Source: a virus
Length of the DNA: 41,218 nucleotides
IMG/VR virus record: IMGVR_UViG_3300037150_000013
Coordinates: 1-41,218 of that record
Reading direction: 5' to 3' (one strand)
This document shows, piece after piece, positions 1 through 7,575 of the stretch (position 1 is the stretch's first letter; the number at the start of each line of letters is the position of its first letter). The notes beneath the pieces are model-generated. The model worked only from the letters and a program-made list of their open reading frames with translations, was not told the DNA's origin and did not search any database. The position numbers were made by a program, and so were the translations under genes.

Positions 1-1
1 T

Positions 2-31
2 GAGATCGACGCCGCAAGCGCGATCAGCTAA
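2..31 (+). CDS. C-terminal end of an upstream gene (partial)
   Basis: Ten codons (ending in ...Ala-Ser-Ala-Ile-Ser then TAA at 29-31) run in from the window edge and stop 4 nt before a strong terminator stem. This is what the 3' end of a virion gene such as the major capsid protein would look like, but only nine residues are visible, so the product cannot be identified. The frame is inferred from the position of the stop relative to the terminator. Confidence 0.4.
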   Translation, partial: EIDAASAIS

Positions 32-35
32 CAAA

Positions 36-64
36 AAGCAAGGGGCGTAAAAACCCCCTTGCTT
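36..64 (+). terminator. Intrinsic terminator after the upstream gene
   Basis: A perfect 10-bp stem (AAGCAAGGGG at 36-45, CCCCTTGCTT at 55-64) with a 9-nt loop lies just behind the stop codon at 29-31. The downstream tract (AGTTCTTT) is only moderately T-rich. It probably reduces transcription out of the upstream gene. Confidence 0.7.
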
Positions 65-238
65 AGTTCTTTGAGGTGTGGTAAACTAAAGCAATGAGAG
101 CACACTCTGTTGAAATTCGAGAAATAGAGCCTACGGTCGAGTGGTAACTGATTTTGAATTACAGAGTAGACTTGAGCCTGTTTATACACTGGCTGCATCT
201 CTAAGGAAATAGCTAGTATCAACCAAAACTTCACACTA
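65..238. other. Non-coding gap between two terminators
   Basis: About 170 nt with no supportable ORF and no recognisable tRNA. It is bracketed by a terminator at 36-64 and a second, stronger one at 239-271. A -35-like TTGAAA near 110 followed 16 nt later by a poor -10 (TACGGT) is the only promoter-like signal and is weak. The layout would suit a small non-coding transcript ending at the second terminator, but nothing else supports this. Confidence 0.3.
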
Positions 239-271
239 GGGGACATGCTTCGGCGTGTCCCCTTTTGTTTT
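239..271 (+). terminator. Strong intrinsic terminator with UUCG tetraloop
   Basis: GGGGACATGC (239-248) pairs with GCGTGTCCCC (253-262) around a TTCG loop closed by C-G, the very stable cUUCGg tetraloop, with one T-G wobble in the stem. A TTTTGTTTT tract follows. It sits only 26 nt upstream of the next start codon, so the gene at 298 must be transcribed by read-through or from a promoter not recognised here. Confidence 0.88.
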
Positions 272-297
272 GAGTTGGGTCCAGAAAGGGACAAAAC

Positions 298-663
298 ATG
301 AGTTTGAATGCAGTATTCAATGGCGCACCTAGCAACGTACCGGCCCCCTCGGGCCAACCCGCGCTAGGTCTCGACCAAGTAAGCGGAACGCTTTACTTTT
401 CGGGTAAGGGCGCGACCGGCTGGACAGCAGTTCCGAACGCAGGCTCCAACGCCTCTTCGATTGACGGTGTAACCGTAACAGGTACGCCTTCCGCTGGGCA
501 GGTCATCGTTGCTACCGCAGCAGCGGCAGCACACTGGGCAGCCGCACCTACGACTGGTTTCAGTGGCACCATTGTGACGGCTCAGCTTACACCGAGCACC
601 GGCACGCAGGGTTCCATCACAGTTGTCAACGGCGTGATCACGGCAGTAGTCGCAGCTACCTAA
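298..663 (+). CDS. Small beta-rich virion-type protein
   Basis: A 121-residue protein rich in Ala, Gly, Thr and Ser, with no signal peptide or membrane segment. The start ATG is preceded by GAAAGGG at a normal distance. Residues 25-50 (QVSGTLYFSGKGATGWTAV) and the C-terminal TQGSITVVNGVITAV look like short phage tail-fibre or decoration strands. It is the first gene after two terminators and 23 nt ahead of an Ig-repeat protein, so a capsid or tail decoration role is inferred. No family was recognised with confidence. Confidence 0.7.
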   Translation: MSLNAVFNGAPSNVPAPSGQPALGLDQVSGTLYFSGKGATGWTAVPNAGSNASSIDGVTVTGTPSAGQVIVATAAAAAHWAAAPTTGFSGTIVTAQLTPSTGTQGSITVVNGVITAVVAAT

Positions 664-686
664 TAGGTAGAGAAAAGGAATAAGAT

Positions 687-1877
687 ATGAGTTTTCCAGC
701 ACAAACCACAGGTCTAGGCGTTGCGGCTAAGATTCTGGTGCAAGGCAATATCCATCCGGGCAACACTAAGCCGGGATACAATGGTGTTGTTTTGTCCCTG
801 AGCGGAGCCGACGCCCCCACCACGTTTCAATTGAATCCAGAAATTACTGACGTTTCTGGTGCAGTTGTCGATCCCGGCACTGAGTACGTATTGTCAGCAG
901 TTGCAGCTTCTACCATCGGCGTGCTAACCCTTACGGGTGCTGCCGCATCGGTAGCAGGCGATACAGCATACGCCGGTACGTTCTCGGGCGGGGGCAGCAA
1001 TGCTTACGCTGGAGTGACATTCACGGTGGCTGGGTTCACCAATGCGGGTAACAATGGATCGTTCATCTGCGTTGCGTCTACCACAAGCGCACTCACTCTC
1101 ATCAATCCTAACGGGGTTCTTGAAACGACTGCCGCAACTGCCACACCGGATGAAGGAACTGCTGTCTACACAGGTACGTTCACTGGAGCTACCACAGGTA
1201 GTCTTGTTGGACAGACCTTCGTTGTAACCGGCTTTACGGCTGCGAACAACAACGGCACGTTCATCGTAACGGCGAACAGTGGGACTACTACGGTCACCCT
1301 CGACAACCCGGTTGCTACGGCTGTCACGGCGGCAGGTACGGCTACTGCGCAGGAACCCGGTACAGAGTACGTTCTGTCGGCTGTAGGAAACGCTTCGGCG
1401 GGTTCTACTGTCTACACAGGCACGTTCACTGGAGCTACCACAGGTAGCCTTGTTGGACAGACCGCTACCATTACTGGCTTCGTCACTGCTGCCAATAACG
1501 GATCGTTCCTCATCACGGCGAACACCAGCACAACCTCTATCACCGTGAACAACGCGGCTGGCGTGGCTGTGACGGCGGCTGGGTCTGCGTTCGTCACCAG
1601 CGGGCCGGACGATCAGCTAACGTTCGTTGAGTACGGCTTCAGCACTTTGGTGCCGTCTCAGGCAACAGGGCCGAATGGTACGCCTGTGAAGGAAGCCATT
1701 GCTACTGTATCCGCTAGCGGTCTAATCACTGCTGTGGCTTTGGGCGGTACAGTTGTGGAGGTGTCTTACCCGTTTGCCAACAACACTGTCGGTGATGTAG
1801 TCTCTTCGAGGAACATCATGAACGGCTTGCCGATCAACAAGGTATACGCAGAGGTGAACGTTCGCGTAATACCGTAA
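687..1877 (+). CDS. Virion protein with tandem beta repeats and a C-terminal Ig-like (BIG2-type) domain
   Basis: A 396-residue protein. Residues ~1-65 form a unique N-terminus. From ~65 to ~310 come three related ~70-80-residue beta modules built around YTGTFTGATTGSLVGQ, then TGF.AANNGTF and a final AVTAAGTA. Residues ~325-396 resemble a BIG2 Ig-like fold (ATVSASGLITAVALGGT). Two repeats are almost identical at DNA level (1163-1217 and 1409-1463), so the array is young or homogenised. The same module recurs at 9890-10110 in the 1212-residue protein. The start has an AAAAGGA site. Likely a surface-exposed capsid or tail decoration protein (inferred from composition and position). It could also be a short fibre. 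Confidence 0.72.
   Translation: MSFPAQTTGLGVAAKILVQGNIHPGNTKPGYNGVVLSLSGADAPTTFQLNPEITDVSGAVVDPGTEYVLSAVAASTIGVLTLTGAAASVAGDTAYAGTFSGGGSNAYAGVTFTVAGFTNAGNNGSFICVASTTSALTLINPNGVLETTAATATPDEGTAVYTGTFTGATTGSLVGQTFVVTGFTAANNNGTFIVTANSGTTTVTLDNPVATAVTAAGTATAQEPGTEYVLSAVGNASAGSTVYTGTFTGATTGSLVGQTATITGFVTAANNGSFLITANTSTTSITVNNAAGVAVTAAGSAFVTSGPDDQLTFVEYGFSTLVPSQATGPNGTPVKEAIATVSASGLITAVALGGTVVEVSYPFANNTVGDVVSSRNIMNGLPINKVYAEVNVRVIP
1163..1463 (+). repeat. Near-identical 55-nt direct repeats inside the Ig-repeat gene
   Basis: Copies at 1163-1217 and 1409-1463, 246 nt (82 codons) apart and in frame, differ at only two positions. Such repeats allow the gene to gain or lose a module by homologous recombination. 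Confidence 0.85.
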
Positions 1878-1923
1878 CGAAAATCACCGCTTTGCATAAC
1901 GTCGTGAGACACCATGACCACAC

Positions 1924-1956
1924 GTACCACACCCGTTCAAAAGGCGGGTGTGGTAC
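1924..1956. other. Perfect 12-bp inverted repeat in the intergenic leader
   Basis: GTACCACACCCG (1924-1935) and CGGGTGTGGTAC (1945-1956) are perfect reverse complements around a 9-nt loop, between the Ig-repeat gene (stop 1877) and the gene starting at 2009. There is no T-tract after it, so it is not a classical intrinsic terminator. A rho-independent pause, an RNA-stabilising 3' hairpin or a protein-binding palindrome are all possible. Confidence 0.6.
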
Positions 1957-2008
1957 AATGTAGAGGTGAGGTAGATAAACCGGAAATGCGGAGGGGAGGC
2001 CGCATATC

Positions 2009-2440
2009 ATGGATAAATTTTATGAGGACGAGGAAATCAGAGACGCGACGAGGCTTCACAACCGCGCCCTGAGAACCGTGAACAAGTCGCTGCGTAAGCA
2101 GGCGGAAATCGCTAAGCAGCAGACTGATGAGATTGTGGCAGCACTGTTCGATGCACCCGCACCGACCAACGCAGCCGAGGAAGCACTGCGGAAACTTTGG
2201 GAAGAGGGAGGCTATGCGCCTTTCTGTAGCCCAGAGGACTATGACAAGCTGGTAGATCACGCTATTGAGAGTATGAAGTTTTCACGAGATATACTCAATA
2301 CGGCTAGAAACCAATTCCAGCACGAATGCGCCGTTTCTGGTAATACACCAGACTCGGTTAGCGTGAAGATCAGAGTCGGTTCGCTAACAAGCGAGGCCAC
2401 AGGCCAACCGAAAGTGCTAAAGATTGACGCACCTGTCTAA
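2009..2440 (+). CDS. Unknown helical protein
   Basis: A 143-residue, charged, mostly helical protein with no recognised family. Residues 1-60 are rich in Lys/Glu/Arg and likely coiled-coil. The C-terminal 40 residues (VKIRVGSLTSEATGQPKVL) are more beta-like. The start is well supported by a long purine-rich site (GGAGGGGAGG) upstream of ATG 2009. It lies in the late virion block, in front of a probable terminator. It could be a scaffold, head-completion or regulatory protein; the sequence does not decide. Confidence 0.7.
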   Translation: MDKFYEDEEIRDATRLHNRALRTVNKSLRKQAEIAKQQTDEIVAALFDAPAPTNAAEEALRKLWEEGGYAPFCSPEDYDKLVDHAIESMKFSRDILNTARNQFQHECAVSGNTPDSVSVKIRVGSLTSEATGQPKVLKIDAPV

Positions 2441-2528
2441 GGCCCGAGGGGTGGATTACCCCGGAGGACGCACTTTACACAGGTGATGCGCAGTCTGTGT
2501 GGCCCGCGAACCCGCATGATTGCACTGC

Positions 2529-2581
2529 CGTCAACGCATAACGTACACTTGCAAGGTGTCGTTGACGCGCAGTTTGTTTTT
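2529..2581 (+). terminator. Probable intrinsic terminator
   Basis: CGTCAACG (2529-2536) pairs with CGTTGACG (2560-2567). An inner ACAC/GTGT stem (2545-2548/2556-2559) stacks on it with a one-sided bulge, and TTTGTTTTT follows at 2573-2581. It separates the gene ending at 2440 from the gene starting at 2602. The bulged stem makes it weaker than the other terminators in the window. Confidence 0.5.
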
Positions 2582-2582
2582 A

Positions 2583-2601
2583 CCAAAGAGGGAGACTTTG
2601 G
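2583..2601 (+). promoter_or_regulatory. Shine-Dalgarno presented in a hairpin loop
   Basis: CCAAAG (2583-2588) and CTTTGG (2596-2601) are perfect complements, and the 7-nt loop AGGGAGA between them is the ribosome-binding site of the ATG that begins at 2602, immediately after the stem. The arrangement may hold the site single-stranded or be a target for a translational regulator. It decides the start at 2602. Confidence 0.6.
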
Positions 2602-3243
2602 ATGACTCCAGCAGTAGGAGGGACGCACACTAGCACAGCTAATCCTTGGGACACATACGCATCGGAGATGGATACCAAGATGAGTGCTGAGCTAGAGTCA
2701 GCCGTTGCAGAGTACGCCGAGAGGGTGTACGAGGCCGACCAATCAAGTTCAGAGAACCGGGAAGAGCTTGCTCGTCAGAAAGAGATGAGCGATGAGCTTT
2801 CCAAAGAGTACCAGTGGCTCACGCCCGAAGAGTACCGAGACTACGAAGCACGTATCGGTACGCCGATGACGCACGCTGAGTTCATTACCAAACTGCGACA
2901 GGCGGGAGTCTGTTGCCACTACAGACAGCACCCTCAAATTCAGAAGGCAGTCCTCTACGTGAGTAAGGACGGCGTAGCTGATGCAGAGGTAGCATGTTGG
3001 GTTCAGGTAGGACAGATGCCGGAATTATCTATGATGCGCTTTGATGATCACGGCGTCCCGCTCGATGAGCGCAGGCGTGGATGGCGCACATGCCTCTTGC
3101 AGTTGATCCTCAAAGGAATCATCAGTGAGGAGAAGGCAAACAAGGCGTTCGGCAGCCCAAAGGTCACCGTGCAGTTTCATCGTTACAACTCAATGCTTCA
3201 GGCTTTCCGCAATGCGGGCAACAGCCTGACATTGAGCGAGTAG
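2602..3243 (+). CDS. Unknown conserved-looking phage protein
   Basis: A 213-residue soluble protein. Residues ~20-75 are strongly charged and probably coiled-coil. The C-terminal half contains RRGWRTCLLQLILKG followed by ISEEKANKAFG, a pattern I associate with uncharacterised phage proteins rather than a named family. It contains two adjacent Cys and a nearby His (CCHY near residue 103) but no complete metal site. The start follows a hairpin-loop ribosome site, and the next gene begins 26 nt downstream. A head-to-tail or scaffold function is possible from location only. Confidence 0.72.
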   Translation: MTPAVGGTHTSTANPWDTYASEMDTKMSAELESAVAEYAERVYEADQSSSENREELARQKEMSDELSKEYQWLTPEEYRDYEARIGTPMTHAEFITKLRQAGVCCHYRQHPQIQKAVLYVSKDGVADAEVACWVQVGQMPELSMMRFDDHGVPLDERRRGWRTCLLQLILKGIISEEKANKAFGSPKVTVQFHRYNSMLQAFRNAGNSLTLSE

Positions 3244-3269
3244 TATATCCCTAAGGAGGATAGGTTAGC

Positions 3270-3884
3270 ATGGCAGAAAACATTATTGAGAAGGTAGAGA
3301 AGGGCGCACAACATCAGCAGCCCTCTCTTGAACCTGTGAAGACAGCAAAGCAAGCACAGCTTGAAGCGATGGAAGCTGAAATCAAGGCTCTTGAGCTTGA
3401 AGAGAAGCAACTGGCAGTGAAGTTCCAGAAGGCCAACTTGGTCGATATGGAAGAGCGTCTGGCCGAGCGCGAACTCAAGCGCGAGTCCCGGCGTCAAGAT
3501 GCCCAGTCGAAGGGCGCAGCACTCTCGGTCAAGGCCAAGAATGAAGCGACTCAGCAATCGAACTGCAATCACAAAAAGGGCGGCAACGGTGCTCAAGGCG
3601 TGGTTGGAGGTCAGGGCGACGACAGCCAGTATGCAGTTCTGAAGCACACGTTCGCAAATGGCGATACGTGGGTGCGTTGCTTGCGTTGCGGTAAGACATG
3701 GAAGCCTCCGGTCAAGTCGGACTTCAAGAACAACGCAGAGGGCTATACGGCTGCTATGAACGTTTACAAAGCGGCTCTACAGTTCCAAACCCGTAACGTT
3801 CCGTCGAAGGGTATTGTCTTTTCGTACGGTGAGGGCGGCGTTGAACTCTATCGTGAGAATACCAAAAACGCAAATTTGAGGTAG
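3270..3884 (+). CDS. Coiled-coil protein with a zinc-ribbon-like C-terminal half
   Basis: A 204-residue protein. Residues ~20-95 are a long Lys/Glu/Gln-rich coiled coil. Residues ~96-150 contain CNH and, about 40 residues later, CLRCGKTW, giving a C-x-H ... C-x2-C set that could bind one zinc ion. A Gly-rich linker (GGNGAQGVVGGQG) lies between the halves of the site. The start has AAGGAGG about 11 nt upstream. Its place between unknown virion-cluster genes suggests a scaffold or assembly factor, which is inference. No named family recognised. Confidence 0.7.
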   Translation: MAENIIEKVEKGAQHQQPSLEPVKTAKQAQLEAMEAEIKALELEEKQLAVKFQKANLVDMEERLAERELKRESRRQDAQSKGAALSVKAKNEATQQSNCNHKKGGNGAQGVVGGQGDDSQYAVLKHTFANGDTWVRCLRCGKTWKPPVKSDFKNNAEGYTAAMNVYKAALQFQTRNVPSKGIVFSYGEGGVELYRENTKNANLR

Positions 3885-3889
3885 CGTTA

Positions 3890-4005
3890 GTTCTCGATCT
3901 GAGAACAATCGTACTCATTTTGGGAACACCTCTCCGCCCATTGGCGGGGTGAATGTGAAAATCATAGCCAAGCCCGTATAGCCGGGCACTACATTCGGAG
4001 ACCAA
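3890..4005 (+). other. Structured intergenic leader
   Basis: The 121-nt gap before the gene at 4006 contains three short hairpins: GTTCTC/GAGAAC (3890-3895/3901-3906), CCGCC-CATT-GGCGG (3934-3947) extended by CACC/GGTG, and GCCCG/CGGGC (about 3974-3990). None has a T-tract, so they are not convincing terminators. They could stabilise the downstream mRNA or mark a processing site. Confidence 0.45.
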
Positions 4006-5121
4006 ATGCCTAACAGTTCCATTCAACTTCAGGAAGTGGTAGATGACGCTTCCTCTCTCGGGGACGTTTCCCCGGCCCTTGCAACTGGCGGCTTTGGTAC
4101 TGCACCAGCTATTTCAATTGCCAACGATGTGATGCAAGCGATGATCAATGGTGGGCCGGGAGGCCAGCCTTTCAACTGGAAGTGGAACAGAACCAACGTG
4201 ACACCCTTTGTCACGATCAGCTACCAGCAAGATTACTTCATCCCCGGACTCATCAGTCTCGGCTGGTTGGAGCACGCATGGGCGTCCTACCTGAACCAAA
4301 CAGCCATCCCAAAACAGAAGCAGCAGCTTGAGGTACGTAAAGACCTTGACGTGACGTATGACCAGACCGGCTACCCCGGAAAGATTTGCTGGCTACCGAA
4401 CTCGATGCTTCAGACAGGTACGTGGGGGGCGTCACCTCTCGGCCCAACAATCAACAACCCATCTGGTCAGATCGGAGCTATCGGTCTAAACCCAAGTGGT
4501 TTGCAGAACCCCGGCCCGAACGTGATCTACACGTCACCTTTCAACACACCGAACAACCCCATCAACGCAACTACCTGCATTACTGACCCCAACGGGAATC
4601 TTTGGGTGCTCACAACGTTTGGTACGTGCGGTGCAACGCAACCTACGTGGCCTTCGACTCCGGTGTACCCAACCATACAGAGTCCATCTACCGTGGCTAC
4701 GACACAAGTGGACGGTACGTGTGTGTGGACAGCAATCAACCCATCCGGCCAAGGCTTCCGCCTGAACCCAATACCGCCTCAGACAGGCGTGACGTGGTTG
4801 ATCCAGCCAGTCGCCCAGAAGAAGGCACCGCGCTTCTTGAATATGCAGCAGACGCTTGAGCCGATTCCAGATGATTTTGAGTGGGCCTTCAAAATGGGGT
4901 TTTTTGCCGAATGTTATCGCAGAAACCCAGACCCCAAAGTGCGTGCCAAATTCCCTATGGAACGGCAGTTGTGGTTAGAAGCCCTCGATAAAGCCGTCCG
5001 TCAAAGCGATAGAGAGGAAGATGACTATGGTTTTTATCCAAGCAGTAGTATAATGGACAGTGGCATTGGAACCAATCCAATAAATCCCGCATACCCGTTC
5101 GGGGCTTTCAATGGCTTCTAA
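4006..5121 (+). CDS. Adaptor/neck-like virion protein with an inserted repeat module
   Basis: A 371-residue protein that is a diverged paralogue of the protein at 5581. Both carry W.WNR followed by a QQDY motif and GW near residues 58-88, and later a conserved PIPDD/PIPDE segment before a helical C-terminus (residues ~285-345). Between them, residues ~187-247 hold a module (DPNGNLW ... PTW ... VDGTCVW) also found in the 5581 and 8889 proteins. In podoviruses two tail-tube proteins sit beside a large nozzle protein, so a head-tail adaptor or tail-tube role is the best inference, not proven. Its 3' end overlaps the HNH gene at 5111 by 11 nt. Confidence 0.72.
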   Translation: MPNSSIQLQEVVDDASSLGDVSPALATGGFGTAPAISIANDVMQAMINGGPGGQPFNWKWNRTNVTPFVTISYQQDYFIPGLISLGWLEHAWASYLNQTAIPKQKQQLEVRKDLDVTYDQTGYPGKICWLPNSMLQTGTWGASPLGPTINNPSGQIGAIGLNPSGLQNPGPNVIYTSPFNTPNNPINATTCITDPNGNLWVLTTFGTCGATQPTWPSTPVYPTIQSPSTVATTQVDGTCVWTAINPSGQGFRLNPIPPQTGVTWLIQPVAQKKAPRFLNMQQTLEPIPDDFEWAFKMGFFAECYRRNPDPKVRAKFPMERQLWLEALDKAVRQSDREEDDYGFYPSSSIMDSGIGTNPINPAYPFGAFNGF

Positions 5122-5578
5122 AACTAGAGGCCCAAAGCCCAAGACTCATTGTATAAACGGACACGAGCTTGTCGAGGGAAACATTCGACAGCTTTACAAC
5201 AAGAACGGCGGAAAGGATGGGCGGCGTTGTCTAAAATGCAGCGCCACTCGCATATCTCGTTACCGTGATTTGTACCCAGACAAGGCTAACGAATCCCGTA
5301 CGAACTCCGCTATAAAAATGAAGTTCGGTCTCAACGGAATCGTTGGGCGCGAAGAATTATTGGCTGCGCAAGGTAATAAATGTGCATCGTGCTTCACCGC
5401 AGATTGCACGTGGGGAAAAGGTTTCAAGAATAAGTGGCACATCGACCACGACCATAAGACAGGCAAGGTCAGGGGCATACTTTGCTCACGTTGCAATCTT
5501 ATCCTCGGACAGGTGCAGGACGATGTTGAGTATATGTGGAAGCTGTGTGCCTACCTGAACACAGAACCTAAGGAGTAG
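5111..5578 (+). CDS. Endonuclease VII-like HNH homing endonuclease
   Basis: A 155-residue protein. An N-terminal zinc-knuckle-like module (C14..H18 ... C40xxC43) is followed by the Endonuclease VII fold: CASC at 91-94, the metal/catalytic segment IDHDHKTGK at 111-119 and LCSRCN at 124-129. Enzymes of this family cut DNA and, as free-standing genes, spread by homing. It starts inside the last codons of the upstream gene and ends 2 nt before the next start, separating two paralogous virion genes (4006 and 5581). It therefore looks like an insertion tolerated between genes. Probably dispensable for the phage. Confidence 0.92.
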   Translation: MASKTRGPKPKTHCINGHELVEGNIRQLYNKNGGKDGRRCLKCSATRISRYRDLYPDKANESRTNSAIKMKFGLNGIVGREELLAAQGNKCASCFTADCTWGKGFKNKWHIDHDHKTGKVRGILCSRCNLILGQVQDDVEYMWKLCAYLNTEPKE

Positions 5579-5580
5579 TC

Positions 5581-6483
5581 ATGGCAGCTTCAAGTTCGAT
5601 CACGCTTCTCAATACCCTTGAATGGTCGAAGCGTTTCAATTTCAACCGCCGCTCCGCAATTGGTAACTACCTTGAGCCTGCTATGACAAGCGCAAACACT
5701 ATCCTTCAAACGATTGTGGGTGCGCCTTTCGCTTGGCGATGGAATAGGGTTGTAACTGGATTTGTTACAGTAGCCGGTCAGCAAGATTACACCCTCTTCA
5801 ACTACCTCGCAAACACTGCGGTCACCCTCGGGTGGTACACAGTCGATGATGCAGGCAACAGTCAACTATGCACAACAGCCGGTACCACCGGAAGCGGCCC
5901 GTCTTGGAATCACACCAAAGGCGGAACGACTCCAGACGGCAGTGTGACATGGACAAACATGGGCGCAGTAATTGCGAACGCCAAAGGCACTTACTCTTTG
6001 AACTGGATCGAGACATCCTCGGTACAAGACACGAAGGGTAAGTGGTGGGAGATGACGAGTAAGATCGTCCTCGGCCTTGAGTCGAATCAAGCACGACCTC
6101 AGTTCATCTCGGCGCAGTCTGATGACGGTCTCGGTAACGTGACCTTCCGATTGCTGACTTGTCCTGACGCGGCATATCCTGTAGCGATAACGTTGCAGCA
6201 GAAGCCTCCGCTCTTCACCACGGTGAACCAAACATGGTCACCTATCCCTGATGAGTACGCTCGACTATACAACTGGGGATTCCTCAGCTTGATGTGGTTG
6301 TTCGCGGACGATCCTCGATTCCAGATGGCGAACTCAAAGTTCATCGCCGGTCTGCTTGGAGCGTCGGAAGGCTTGACTGAGACGCAGCGTAACATCTTCT
6401 TGCAGGAGTGGCAGTCGATCACAGGGCAGCCAGTGTCTAACCAAGACCGAATGCAGCAGGGCTATCAGGCTCGTGGACAATAA
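5581..6483 (+). CDS. Adaptor/neck-like virion protein, paralogue of the 4006 product
   Basis: A 300-residue protein. Residues ~50-85 contain W.WNR, QQDY and GW as in the 4006 protein. Residues ~85-130 carry the shared module (CTTAGTTGSGPSWN, then PDGSVTWTNMG). Residues ~205-250 hold LQQKPP and PIPDEYARLYNWGF, after which the chain is helical. The protein ends in a Gln-rich tail. ATG 5581 follows AAGGAGT contributed by the end of the HNH gene. Together with the 4006 product it probably forms consecutive rings of a short tail or neck. That is an inference from pairing and position ahead of the large 8889 protein. Confidence 0.72.
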   Translation: MAASSSITLLNTLEWSKRFNFNRRSAIGNYLEPAMTSANTILQTIVGAPFAWRWNRVVTGFVTVAGQQDYTLFNYLANTAVTLGWYTVDDAGNSQLCTTAGTTGSGPSWNHTKGGTTPDGSVTWTNMGAVIANAKGTYSLNWIETSSVQDTKGKWWEMTSKIVLGLESNQARPQFISAQSDDGLGNVTFRLLTCPDAAYPVAITLQQKPPLFTTVNQTWSPIPDEYARLYNWGFLSLMWLFADDPRFQMANSKFIAGLLGASEGLTETQRNIFLQEWQSITGQPVSNQDRMQQGYQARGQ

Positions 6484-6485
6484 AC

Positions 6486-6587
6486 ATGCCATTCAAAGAC
6501 CCGGCAAAGCGTAAGGCTTATATCTCGAAAGGCAGTAAGCATAATGGCGCAAATAACTTTCCCTGCTTTACAGTTTTTCGATCCTGA
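6486..6587 (+). pseudogene. Possible remnant of an HNH homing endonuclease N-terminus
   Basis: A 33-codon frame opens 3 nt after the stop of the 5581 gene and reads MPFKDPAKRKAYISKGSKHN before running into the start of the 6544 gene in another frame. The opening resembles the MPYKDP-K-Y start common in small phage HNH endonucleases. No catalytic part is present. Most likely a scar left by a lost homing gene, or a chance frame. Confidence 0.35.
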
Positions 6588-6831
6588 AGGAAACCCGATA
6601 GCTGGTGGTCACGTTGACATCAGCCTATCAACCGACTGTCAGACGACAGGTAACACGCAGATCGGCAGTGGTCTTGTGACAAAGATTCCGCTCGACACAA
6701 CAGGTACAATCACCGGATCGTACCTCATCTGGCAGAACGCCAGCCTAACCCCCTCCGGTTCGTATTACATCCTTTCGGTGTATACGAGTTCCGGCCAGCT
6801 TGTACAGGGGCCGGACGTTATTACGTTTTAG
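6544..6831 (+). CDS. Small beta-rich tail protein
   Basis: A 95-residue protein, nearly all predicted beta strand, that matches the N-terminal ~95 residues of the next gene's product along its whole length. Shared features are an F.DP.GN or F.DA.GN opening, a G-x-I/V-x-x-x-L-S segment, a K-I-x-L-D segment, LTP then YYI.SVYT and GQLV.GP near the end. The pair therefore arose by tandem duplication. ATG 6544 has a weak GAAAGGC site. Probably a short tail-fibre or tail-tip subunit; the exact role is unknown. Confidence 0.72.
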   Translation: MAQITFPALQFFDPEGNPIAGGHVDISLSTDCQTTGNTQIGSGLVTKIPLDTTGTITGSYLIWQNASLTPSGSYYILSVYTSSGQLVQGPDVITF

Positions 6832-6840
6832 GAGACGCTT

Positions 6841-7566
6841 ATGCCAGCATCAAAAGTACAACTATCAGGTGGAGCGTTTCAGGATGCACTCGGAAACGTA
6901 GTAGCGAATGGCTACATCATCATGCAGCTTAGCCAAGACGCTCAGGTCACAGGCGCAAGCCCAGAGATTCAGATTACAGCCGGGCGCACACTCAAGATCA
7001 ACCTTGACAGCAGCGGTAACATCAACGCATCCCCGGCGCAGTCGGTGTGGCCTAACGACGTGCTCACACCCGCTAACACTTACTACATTGTCTCGGTGTA
7101 CACCGCAGCCGGGCAGCTTGTGTGGGGGCCGAATTCACAGCAAGTCCTGAGCAGCCCTTCCCCATACGATGTCGGTGCAGGATGGAGTCCCGCACGCGTC
7201 AACATCAACTCAGCCGCAGTCACGACGTACGACATCGGCGTGTTCTTTCCCGGCCCTGTGAGCAACAACCAGTTGCTTCTCCTTTTGCCGGTAGAGCGTC
7301 AAGTCAACTTTGCAGTAAACATGGTTCCAAGCGTCTCGGCGTGCGGCACCAATCCGACAGCCTCCGTAACTCTAACGCTAAATCGTAACGGCTCTTCAAT
7401 CGGTACTCTGATTGTGAACACTAGCGGGGTCGGAACTTTCGCCACATCAGCCACTACCTTCAACGCCGGTGACGTATTGACGATTGTAGGGCCGGTCACG
7501 GCAGATACGACATACGCTGATGTCGGCATAACCCTCAGTGGGACGACGCCGGGCAGCAGCAGCTAA
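6841..7566 (+). CDS. Tail/fibre-like protein with duplicated N-terminal domain
   Basis: A 241-residue protein. Residues 1-100 are a paralogue of the whole 6544 product. Residues ~135-241 form a second beta-sandwich-like domain (LLLLLPVERQVNFAVNM, then SVTLTLNRNGSSIGTL and AGDVLTIVGP), a pattern that recurs in phage tail and fibre proteins, usually as a C-terminal lectin-like domain. Residues ~104-135 are a linker. The start has a GGAGACGCTT context 9 nt after the previous stop. Predicted to be a receptor-facing tail component; no enzyme motif is visible. Confidence 0.72.
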   Translation: MPASKVQLSGGAFQDALGNVVANGYIIMQLSQDAQVTGASPEIQITAGRTLKINLDSSGNINASPAQSVWPNDVLTPANTYYIVSVYTAAGQLVWGPNSQQVLSSPSPYDVGAGWSPARVNINSAAVTTYDIGVFFPGPVSNNQLLLLLPVERQVNFAVNMVPSVSACGTNPTASVTLTLNRNGSSIGTLIVNTSGVGTFATSATTFNAGDVLTIVGPVTADTTYADVGITLSGTTPGSSS

Positions 7567-7575
7567 AGAGGTTTT

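Noticed and set aside
65-297. tRNA gene in the first intergenic region
   Set aside because: No acceptor/T-arm pairing or GTTCRANTC-type sequence was found.
1954-1959. TACAAT as a -10 box at the end of the 1924 palindrome
   Set aside because: No acceptable -35 within 16-18 nt.
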